Shown one piece after another: positions 23,854-30,772 of a stretch of DNA of 64,000 nt (position 1 is its first letter; every line of letters begins with the position of its first letter). The stretch comes from Sneathiella sp. HT1-7. Its GTDB lineage: Bacteria > Pseudomonadota > Alphaproteobacteria > Sneathiellales > Sneathiellaceae. The stretch is taken from contig NZ_JAJFZN010000003.1 of NCBI RefSeq assembly GCF_020731145.1, positions 558,001-622,000 of the forward strand. Direction: 5' to 3'. The notes under the pieces were generated by a model. That model searched no databases, was not told the origin of the DNA, and worked only from the letters and a program-made list of their open reading frames with translations. Position numbers and translations under genes: made by a program.

Positions 23854-23921
23854 AAAAAAGCCGGTTGCTGCGTCTATGAAACGTCATCATAGATAGACGC
23901 AACAGCCGGGGTGACTGTCAA
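23854..23921 (-). promoter_or_regulatory. Hairpin with T6 and promoter-like element at the chrA start
   Basis: Plus-strand positions 23861-23877 and 23893-23909 form a 17-bp stem with two imperfect positions and a 15-base loop. Read on the minus strand, it ends in T6 (23859-23854), immediately ahead of the chrA ATG (23852). It begins 20 bases after the SRPBCC stop and fits that gene's terminator. A perfect -35 TTGACA is at 23921-23916; a weak -10 would fall inside the hairpin, so a chrA promoter may overlap the terminator. Confidence 0.6.
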
Positions 23922-23929
23922 CTGTAATA

Positions 23930-24388
23930 TTATGAAGCGTTCGCGATGCGGGCTTCGACATTCTTCTTGATATTTGCGAGCGCGATATCGGCTTCCTTGT
24001 TCAGCCGGTCGATCTGATCATTTGTTGGCGGCTTAGGCCGGGCCGGGTTGATCATGGTGCGGGTGAAGCGGACCTGATCCCCTTCTTCCTTAACGTCATA
24101 GCGAACGATGATCGTTCCAATAAAATCCGTCTCGGTCTCCCCGATCCAGAGATGGGGCGGTTCACATTCCGTCACCACCCAGTTGAGTTGCGCGGGACCA
24201 CTTCTCGTGTGCCATTCCTCAACAAAGGTGTCGCCCTTGCGCAGGGGGCGATCCGGGCTATCAATCTTGTGCGATGCTGCGAGCCATTCGGGCCAGCTGT
24301 TGGGATTGCAGACATAGTCAAGAACGTTCCCCGCAGGAGCGCTGATTAAGATACTGTGGCTACGCTTGAAGGAGTGAGTCTCGGTCAT
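23930..24388 (-). CDS. SRPBCC-family protein (polyketide-cyclase-like)
   Basis: The 152-residue protein begins FKRSHSILISAPAGNVLDYVCNPNSW, the usual first strand and helix of the START-like SRPBCC fold, continues with WLAASHKIDS and RFTRTMINP, and ends in a long C-terminal helix (INRLNKEADIALANIKKNV). A hydrophobic-ligand or acyl substrate is plausible. It follows the acyl-CoA dehydrogenase gene by 15 bases and is probably in the same operon. Confidence 0.82.
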   Translation of the reverse strand: MTETHSFKRSHSILISAPAGNVLDYVCNPNSWPEWLAASHKIDSPDRPLRKGDTFVEEWHTRSGPAQLNWVVTECEPPHLWIGETETDFIGTIIVRYDVKEEGDQVRFTRTMINPARPKPPTNDQIDRLNKEADIALANIKKNVEARIANAS

Positions 24389-24403
24389 TGGGGATTTCCT
24401 TTT

Positions 24404-25558
24404 TTACTTTTTCTTCTTGTTTTTACTGAAAAGGGCGCGGGCAATCCGCTCGTTCTGGATTTCGGTTGTGCCATCGACATAGTTGGCGATGCGGGCGCAG
24501 GCGATCTGCCGGCCCAGCGGGTATTCGCGGCGCAAGCCCGCCGCGCCCATTACCTGCATACAATGGGAAAGCTGCTCATCGGCCATTCGGGCGGCGTATT
24601 TCTTCGCGTGGGCAGCGGGCAGTTCGGCATTTGTGCCATTCTCCACCGCGAGAACAGCGCGATAGGCGAGAAGGCGCGCGGCCTCCACCTCCGTCTGGGC
24701 ATCGGCGAGCCGCCAGCGGAGCCCTTGAAAATCAGCGATATGTCCGCCAAAGGCGGCCCGCTCGCTCGCATAGCTGGCCGCGAGATCAATTGCCGCCTCG
24801 GTCATGCCGCAGCACATGGTGGCGACATAGGTTCGTGCGGCATTAACACTGTTCATTGCTGCCTTGAAGCCGTCACCCGGCACACTCATCATCCGGATGT
24901 CAGGGACGAAATGATCCTCAAGCTTGAAGCCGCCGGTGCCGATGGCATGGCCGCCCATGATTTCAAATGGCGGCACACGGGAAACGCCGTCCTCGCGCGC
25001 ATCGATAAGAAAGCCCGCAACCCCACGCCAACCCGCCGCCGGGTCCGTCTGCGCATAGAGGAACATCAGGTTCGCATTCGCCGCATTGGTGATCCAGGCT
25101 TTCTCGCCATTGATAACCCAGCCGCCATCGACCTTTTTCGCAAGCGTTGTAATAGCGGCGAAATCGCTGCCTGCGTCCGGTTCGGTCAGAGCGGTGCAGC
25201 CGATAGCCTCTCCGGCCAGCATTTCAGGCAGGTATTTCTCGGCGATTTCAGTTGGCGCATCACGGGCGATCTTCCCGGCAAGGCCCATATGATTGATCAG
25301 GGAGAAGGAAAAGGCGAAGCAGTCTCGTGCGATCTCCTCGGCGATCCGAGCCTTCAGGCGAAACCGTCCGCCAAAGCCACCAAGATGTTCGGGCACCTCA
25401 AGACCTGCGAGGCCTGCAAGTGAAGCTGCACGCAATGCCTCAATCGGTTGGCGGCGTTCTTCTTCCCAGTTTTGTGCCTTGGGGGCGACCTCGTTTCGGG
25501 CGAGCTCAACCGCGCGGGCGAGCATGTCTTCTTCGGTGCGTGTTAGGAGCAAGTCCAT
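24404..25558 (-). CDS. Acyl-CoA dehydrogenase
   Basis: The 384-residue flavoprotein has the three ACAD segments: helical N-domain, the FAD/substrate region CTALTEPDAGSDFAAI and KAWITNAANANLMF, and the C-terminal bundle with ACAGLRREYPLGR-like helix. At the place of the catalytic Glu (YEGT in MCAD) the sequence is VDGT, with D362 near the end, so it carries an Asp base. The tail ends in KNKKKK. Substrate chain length cannot be deduced; clustering with an SRPBCC gene 15 bases away suggests one shared pathway. Confidence 0.9.
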   Translation of the reverse strand: MDLLLTRTEEDMLARAVELARNEVAPKAQNWEEERRQPIEALRAASLAGLAGLEVPEHLGGFGGRFRLKARIAEEIARDCFAFSFSLINHMGLAGKIARDAPTEIAEKYLPEMLAGEAIGCTALTEPDAGSDFAAITTLAKKVDGGWVINGEKAWITNAANANLMFLYAQTDPAAGWRGVAGFLIDAREDGVSRVPPFEIMGGHAIGTGGFKLEDHFVPDIRMMSVPGDGFKAAMNSVNAARTYVATMCCGMTEAAIDLAASYASERAAFGGHIADFQGLRWRLADAQTEVEAARLLAYRAVLAVENGTNAELPAAHAKKYAARMADEQLSHCMQVMGAAGLRREYPLGRQIACARIANYVDGTTEIQNERIARALFSKNKKKK

Positions 25559-25641
25559 GATAATTCCCGATACTTATTATTAGTTTTCAAGACTATAGCG
25601 AAGCAACCTCACCCCGGAAAGCGTGTTTTGCGGGAACGGGA

Positions 25642-26124
25642 TTAATAGGCGAGAATTTTCTCCATACGGAAATTGGTGAGCGTCACGCCATTGCGCATGG
25701 GCTGTTGTTTTTTGAGAGCCCGCCAGCCATGCCGTTCAAACAAGGGGCGGGCAAAAAGGCTGGCGTCGCTGGTTAGTGCTGGCATCCTTTTCGCAAGGGC
25801 ATATCGCTCAACAAACCCGTAAAGCCTCCCGGCGATTCCTTTGCCGATCCAATCCGGATGAACGAAGGCAAACTCAATATGCCCGGTTTCTGTCAGGGAC
25901 ATAAAGCCGATGATTTGGTCCTCCGTCTCCGCGATCCAGGTTTTCAGGCCGTGCATCCTATCGCGCCAGACATCCTTATTGGGCACTTCCGGCGCCCAGG
26001 CCAGAAGCTGTTCCTCGGTATAATGCCGCGCCGCGCCGCGCCGGATGCTCTCGAAAAATAGTGACGCTGTCTCCTTCAGATCGAAAGGCAAATATTCGCG
26101 TATGTTTATATTTTGCGCGTTCAT
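25642..26124 (-). CDS. GNAT-family N-acetyltransferase
   Basis: The 160-residue protein has the GNAT fold: the N-terminal INIREYLPFDLKETASLFFES, the beta4 segment HIEFAFVHPDWIGKGIAGRLY containing the acetyl-CoA loop (IGKGIA), and VTLTNFRMEKIL at the end. The loop W-I-G-K-G-I-A fits the Q/RxxGxG/A pattern loosely. Substrate is unknown. It is alone, divergent from the FAD monooxygenase across 87 bases. Confidence 0.85.
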   Translation of the reverse strand: MNAQNINIREYLPFDLKETASLFFESIRRGAARHYTEEQLLAWAPEVPNKDVWRDRMHGLKTWIAETEDQIIGFMSLTETGHIEFAFVHPDWIGKGIAGRLYGFVERYALAKRMPALTSDASLFARPLFERHGWRALKKQQPMRNGVTLTNFRMEKILAY

Positions 26125-26211
26125 CTACAAAGATCGTGAGCCAATGAGGAACAGTATATGGTAAAATAGATTTATAGCAGGCGGCAGGGAATTCCAACAG
26201 GGAGGAATAGA

Positions 26212-27279
26212 ATGCGGGTGCTGATTGTGGGGGCGGGCCCAACAGGGCTGACGGCGGCGGTAGAGCTTAAGCGTCGCGGTGTTGATGTTGAAGTGGTTGA
26301 TAAACGCGAGGAAGGCTCGGGTCTTTCGCGTGCAGTCGGGATAACGCCGGAGAGTCTTTTGCTGCTGACCGCATCGGGGGTGACGGAGAAACTGCTCGCC
26401 GAGGGGATCCATTTTCAGGAGGCGCGTATCCACCGCCGCGCGACATTATTGTTGAAGCTCCCCTTCAAGGTATCAAAGGCGAAATATGACTATGAATATA
26501 TTCTTGGTCTGCCGCAGGACCGCACAGAAGCGATCTTGCGTGAGACATTGGAAAGCTTTGGTGTAAAGGTTCGCTATGCGACGGAGCTGAAAGATCTTCG
26601 CGACGATGGTGACGGTGTCATTGCCATGTCGGCGGACGGGCGGGAGGAACGCTTTGATTATGTGCTCGGCGCTGATGGAATCCGAAGTCGGTGCCGGGAG
26701 GTGTTGGGCCTCGATTACCACGGATATGACCTGCCGGAAACCTGGTCAATCGCCGATGTAAATGCGAAGAATTGGCCGACCCCCAAGTCCTTTACCATAT
26801 GCCAGTTCGCGCGCGGCGGAGTTGTCGTTGTCGCGCCACTGGCATCGGATCGTTATCGGGTCATTTCCAACCGGCGGGATGCCTTGCACAATCTCCCCAT
26901 TGAGATGGAGGTTACGAAAGTCAATAGGGAGGGAACCTTTACCATCTCCATCCGTCAGGTGCCGGAGTACTGCAAGGGGCGGGTGTTCCTTGCTGGTGAT
27001 GCCGCACATTGCCATTCCCCGGTCGGCGGGCGCGGCATGAACCTTGGAATCGCGGATGCCGCGGAATTTGCCCTGCGTCTGGCGGAGGATGGGCTGGCGG
27101 GATATAGCGCCGCGCGCCATGCGGAAGGCGCAAAAGTGATCAGGGGAAGCGAGCGGGTACGCAAGATCGTCACGTCAAAAAATCCGGTGATGCGGCGGCT
27201 GTTCCGCTGGGCGCTGGGTATCGTTTCCATCACGCCGCCGCTGCAGCGGCGGATTGCAGCCATCATGCTCTACGGATAA
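26212..27279 (+). CDS. FAD-dependent aromatic-hydroxylase-type monooxygenase
   Basis: The 355-residue protein shows the three flavin motifs of the p-hydroxybenzoate hydroxylase fold: GAGPTGLTAAVELKRRG (about 7-23), GADGIRSRCR (about 152-161) and GDAAHCHSPVGGRGMNLG (about 263-280). It should hydroxylate an aromatic or similar substrate with NAD(P)H and O2. GGGAGG lies close ahead of the ATG. The following gene set is a TRAP importer, 150 bases downstream with its own ribosome sites; a shared aromatic-acid or organic-acid pathway is only a guess. Confidence 0.88.
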   Translation: MRVLIVGAGPTGLTAAVELKRRGVDVEVVDKREEGSGLSRAVGITPESLLLLTASGVTEKLLAEGIHFQEARIHRRATLLLKLPFKVSKAKYDYEYILGLPQDRTEAILRETLESFGVKVRYATELKDLRDDGDGVIAMSADGREERFDYVLGADGIRSRCREVLGLDYHGYDLPETWSIADVNAKNWPTPKSFTICQFARGGVVVVAPLASDRYRVISNRRDALHNLPIEMEVTKVNREGTFTISIRQVPEYCKGRVFLAGDAAHCHSPVGGRGMNLGIADAAEFALRLAEDGLAGYSAARHAEGAKVIRGSERVRKIVTSKNPVMRRLFRWALGIVSITPPLQRRIAAIMLYG

Positions 27280-27433
27280 TGCTGCACTGCAATGTGAATT
27301 AGCGCTGCTAAGTTTCTGTTGCAAAGAGTAAAAATACATGGAAAATGTTTCTCAAGGACTATACTAGCCAACAAGACGCTGTTAAAGCGCAATAACAATT
27401 TTGACATTTAAATATCCGGGAGGATTAGACGAT

Positions 27434-28438
27434 ATGCGTAAAGCATTAATGGTAGCGGCTGTGACAGCCGTGTTGATGGCATCCGGTTCCGCCGCCTATG
27501 CGGCATGTGATGCGAACGAGATTGTCATTAAATTTGCTCATGTGACGAACACGGACAAGCATCCCAAGGGGATCGCCGCCAGCCTACTGCAACAGCGGGT
27601 GAATGACGAGATGCAGGGCAAGGTCTGCATGGAAGTTTATCCGAACTCCACCCTTTATAATGACGACAAGGTCTTGGAAGCATTGCTGAACGGCGATGTC
27701 CAGCTTGCCGCGCCGTCACTCTCCAAATTCGAGCAGTTCACCAAGCAGTTCCGTATCTTCGACTTGCCATTCATGTTCAAGGATATCAACGCAGTCGATG
27801 CCTTCCAGAACTCCGATACCGGTCAGGCCATGAAGGAAAGCATGACAAAACGCGGCCTCTTGGGCCTTGCGTTCTGGCACAATGGCATGAAGCAGTTCTC
27901 AGCTAATAAGCCACTGGTCTCACCGAAGGATGCGGAAGGGCTGAAATTCCGCGTACAGTCCTCCGATGTGCTGGTCGCACAGATGGACGCTCTTGGTGCG
28001 AACCCCCAGAAGATGGCCTTCTCCGAAGTTTATGGCGCGCTTCAGCAGGGCACCGTGAACGGACAGGAAAATACCTGGTCGAACATCTATGGCCAGAAAT
28101 TCTTCGAGGTTCAGGACGGCACGACCGAAACAAACCATGGCGTGATTGACTATCTTCTCGTCACTTCTACGGAATTCTGGGAAGGCCTCCCCGATGATAT
28201 CCGCACACAGCTTGATACGATCATCAAGGAAGTGACAGAAACCCGTAATGCGGAATCTACCAAGGTCAACGAGGAAGCCAAACAGGCGATCCTTGCCGCT
28301 GGCGGTGTCGTCCGCACCCTGACGCCGGAACAGCGCCAGGAATGGGTTGATGCAATGAAACCTGTTTGGAGCAAGTTTGAAGCCGACGTCGGCGCCGATA
28401 ACATTGCCGAAGCACAAAAGTTCAATATGACCAACTAA
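27434..28438 (+). CDS. dctP: TRAP transporter solute-binding protein (DctP type)
   Basis: Translation most likely starts at 27434 (MRKALMVAAVTA), preceded by GGGAGG at a 10-base spacing; the longer frame to 27401 would spoil the signal peptide. The signal peptide ends SAAYA (about residue 22). The mature protein has the DctP-family blocks KFAHVTNTDKHPKG, LKFRVQSSDVLVAQMDALGANP with the substrate-binding Arg, and FSEVYGALQQGTVNGQEN. It captures a carboxylate-type solute in the periplasm. dctQ and dctM follow, with a terminator between. The ligand is not predictable. Confidence 0.93.
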   Translation: MRKALMVAAVTAVLMASGSAAYAACDANEIVIKFAHVTNTDKHPKGIAASLLQQRVNDEMQGKVCMEVYPNSTLYNDDKVLEALLNGDVQLAAPSLSKFEQFTKQFRIFDLPFMFKDINAVDAFQNSDTGQAMKESMTKRGLLGLAFWHNGMKQFSANKPLVSPKDAEGLKFRVQSSDVLVAQMDALGANPQKMAFSEVYGALQQGTVNGQENTWSNIYGQKFFEVQDGTTETNHGVIDYLLVTSTEFWEGLPDDIRTQLDTIIKEVTETRNAESTKVNEEAKQAILAAGGVVRTLTPEQRQEWVDAMKPVWSKFEADVGADNIAEAQKFNMTN

Positions 28439-28449
28439 GGTTGGAAACC

Positions 28450-28487
28450 CGCTGGCGCGGTTGTCTTGATCGCGCCAGCGCTTTTTT
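28450..28487 (+). terminator. Terminator between dctP and dctQ
   Basis: CGCTGGCGCG (28450-28459) pairs perfectly with CGCGCCAGCG (28471-28480) and T6 follows (28482-28487). It starts 12 bases after the dctP stop and ends before the dctQ ribosome site. Partial read-through would give more binding protein than membrane subunits, a known pattern in such operons. Confidence 0.9.
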
Positions 28488-28510
28488 GCGTAGCTGACAA
28501 GGGGGAGGCC

Positions 28511-29191
28511 ATGTCGGGACACACGCCGCACCGCAAGGGCACATTTGTCGACAGCCTCGAAGAGACGCTGATCGCCATCATTCTGGGGCTGATGACCCTG
28601 GTCACATTCGCCAATGTCGTGGCCCGCTACGTCTTCAATTCCAATATTCTCTGGGGTCTTGAGGTCACGTCGATCCTGTTTGCCTGGTTGGTCCTTTTTG
28701 GTGTCAGCTATTGCGTCAAGGTAACCGCGCATCTCGGTGTTGATGCGGTTGTCAATCTCCTCTCGCCGCCGGTGCGAAAGTTCTGCACTCTGATTGCAGT
28801 GGCTGTTTGTGTTATCTATGCTTTCCTGCTTCTGAAAGGGGGGTGGGATTTCTGGGCGAATTTCGCGAACCTTCCGGCGACGACCGGACGATGGTTCCCG
28901 ACCGGATTTCAGGAGAAATTCCTCGCCAAGGGCTGGTATGAAACCAACGACGTCTTCATGCCGGATATATTTCAGTTCATTGCCGACTGGTTCAACGATG
29001 GCGAACGATATGAGAAAATTCCCCGTCTGATCCCTTATGTCATGCTGCCCGTCGGGATGGCACTGCTGTTGTTCCGCTTTCTGCAGGCAGGCTGGGCCAT
29101 CTATACAGGCAAGCAGGAACTGCTCATTGTCAGCCATGAGGCTGAAGACGCGGTTGAAGAAGCTGCCGCCAAATTAAGCAGGGAGGAATAG
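28511..29191 (+). CDS. dctQ: TRAP transporter small permease (DctQ type)
   Basis: The start is set at 28511 (MSGHTPHRKG) behind AAGGGGGAGG; the frame open to 28466 overlaps the terminator and is unlikely. The 226-residue protein has four membrane helices, the first two including LEETLIAIILGLMTLVTFANVVARYVF-type DctQ sequence, then WGLEVTSILFAWLVLFGVSY. An acidic C-terminal tail follows. An extra loop (about 115-160) makes it longer than the average DctQ. Its stop is 3 bases ahead of the dctM start. Confidence 0.9.
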   Translation: MSGHTPHRKGTFVDSLEETLIAIILGLMTLVTFANVVARYVFNSNILWGLEVTSILFAWLVLFGVSYCVKVTAHLGVDAVVNLLSPPVRKFCTLIAVAVCVIYAFLLLKGGWDFWANFANLPATTGRWFPTGFQEKFLAKGWYETNDVFMPDIFQFIADWFNDGERYEKIPRLIPYVMLPVGMALLLFRFLQAGWAIYTGKQELLIVSHEAEDAVEEAAAKLSREE

Positions 29192-29194
29192 TCG

Positions 29195-30568
29195 ATGGAA
29201 GTAGCCCTGCTGTTTGCCATTGTCATTGTTCTTTTGGTGCTTGGCGTTCCCATTGCTATCGCGCTGGGATTAACCTCTATTTTTTTCCTGCTGTCCGCGT
29301 CGGACAGCTCGCTCGCCTCTGTCGCGCAGACACTTTATGAGGCGATGGCCGGGCATTACACTTTGCTCGCCATCCCGTTCTTTATTCTCGCCTCCAGCTT
29401 TATGTCGACGGGCGGGGTGGCGAAGCGGATCATTCGCTTTTCCATTGCGGTGGTCGGGCATTTCAGCGGTGGCCTCGCCATTGCCGGGGTGTTCGCCTGC
29501 ATGATGTTTGCGGCTCTCTCTGGTTCCAGCCCCGCAACCGTGGTCGCCATCGGCTCCATTGTCATCGCCGGGATGACCCAGGTCGGCTACAAGAAGGACT
29601 TTGCCGCCGGAATTATCTGCAACGCGGGCACGCTCGGTATCCTGATCCCACCGTCCATCGTGATGGTGGTCTATGCGGCGGCGACGGATGTTTCTGTTGG
29701 CCGCATGTTCCTCGCTGGTGTGATCCCGGGGTTACTCGCGGGTTTCATGCTGATGGTTGGCATCTATGTCGCCGCGAAATACAAGGGGCTCCCCAAGGGC
29801 GACTGGAAGGGTTGGGGAGAAGTGCTCTCCGCCGCGCGAGATGCGGGCTGGGGTCTGTTCCTGATCGTGATTATCCTTGGCGGTATTTATGGCGGTGTCT
29901 TCACGCCGACGGAAGCGGCGGCAGTGGCGTCCGTCTATGCCTTCCTGATCGCCAATTTCATCTATTGCGACATGGGTCCGCTACACCGGCAAGGGCAGGA
30001 TTCAATCCCGCTTTGGCGGAAGCCACAGGCGCTGATCACAGTGTTCTTCCACAAAGATACCCGCGATACACTGTTCGAGGCGGGCAAGCTGACCGTCACC
30101 CTGATGTTCATCATCGCCAATGCGCTGATCCTGAAACATGTGCTGACCGACGAGCAGATCCCCCAGCAGATCGCTGGCGCGATGCTGGACGCCGGGTTTA
30201 ACTGGTGGGTATTCCTGATCATCGTCAATATCATCCTGCTGATCGGCGGGCAGTTCATGGAGCCGTCAGGCCTCATCGTGATTGTCGCACCGCTGGTCTT
30301 TCCGATAGCGATGGAACTCGGGATCGATCCTATTCATCTCGGCATTATCATGGTCGTGAATATGGAGATTGGGATGATTACGCCCCCGGTCGGGCTCAAT
30401 CTATTTGTCACCTCTGGCATTGCGGGCATGCCGATCATGCGCGTCGTGAAGGCAGCGCTGCCGTGGCTTGGTATCCTGTTCGTGTTCCTGATCCTGGTGA
30501 CCTATATTCCATTCCTTTCGACCTGGTTGCCGACGACCTTCATGGGGCCGGAACTCGTCATCAAATAG
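29195..30568 (+). CDS. dctM: TRAP transporter large permease (DctM type)
   Basis: The 457-residue protein has about twelve helices and DctM family signatures: IPFFILASSFMSTGGVAKR (about 60-78), LSGSSPATVVAIGSI (about 109-123), CNAGTLGILIPPSI (about 146-159), and the second repeat with EIGMITPPVGLNLFV near the C-terminus. With DctPQ it should use the sodium gradient for substrate import. Its gene starts 3 bases after dctQ. It is the last gene of the set: the next plus-strand gene starts 200 bases later. Confidence 0.93.
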   Translation: MEVALLFAIVIVLLVLGVPIAIALGLTSIFFLLSASDSSLASVAQTLYEAMAGHYTLLAIPFFILASSFMSTGGVAKRIIRFSIAVVGHFSGGLAIAGVFACMMFAALSGSSPATVVAIGSIVIAGMTQVGYKKDFAAGIICNAGTLGILIPPSIVMVVYAAATDVSVGRMFLAGVIPGLLAGFMLMVGIYVAAKYKGLPKGDWKGWGEVLSAARDAGWGLFLIVIILGGIYGGVFTPTEAAAVASVYAFLIANFIYCDMGPLHRQGQDSIPLWRKPQALITVFFHKDTRDTLFEAGKLTVTLMFIIANALILKHVLTDEQIPQQIAGAMLDAGFNWWVFLIIVNIILLIGGQFMEPSGLIVIVAPLVFPIAMELGIDPIHLGIIMVVNMEIGMITPPVGLNLFVTSGIAGMPIMRVVKAALPWLGILFVFLILVTYIPFLSTWLPTTFMGPELVIK

Positions 30569-30772
30569 GGGTGCTACGCCATTTATTCGGGCGTGTTGTG
30601 CCTCCCTATTCTGATTTAGGATGATTCGATTTAGTGTGGATAACTCCTAAAGACGCTAAATATAGGGGGGTTACAGCTTTTTTCTGCTAAATTCGTCGAA
30701 ACTGTTTGCGAATTCCGTCAGATTGACTCACTATAGTTAATACAGGGATTAGTAAGCGTAAGCGTTAGTATA

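Noticed and set aside
24356-25423. 355-codon plus-strand frame opposite the acyl-CoA dehydrogenase
   Set aside because: Antisense shadow without domain features.
27920-29137. 405-codon minus-strand frame opposite dctP/dctQ
   Set aside because: The plus strand encodes recognisable TRAP proteins; the opposite product is low in hydrophobic structure and has no motif.
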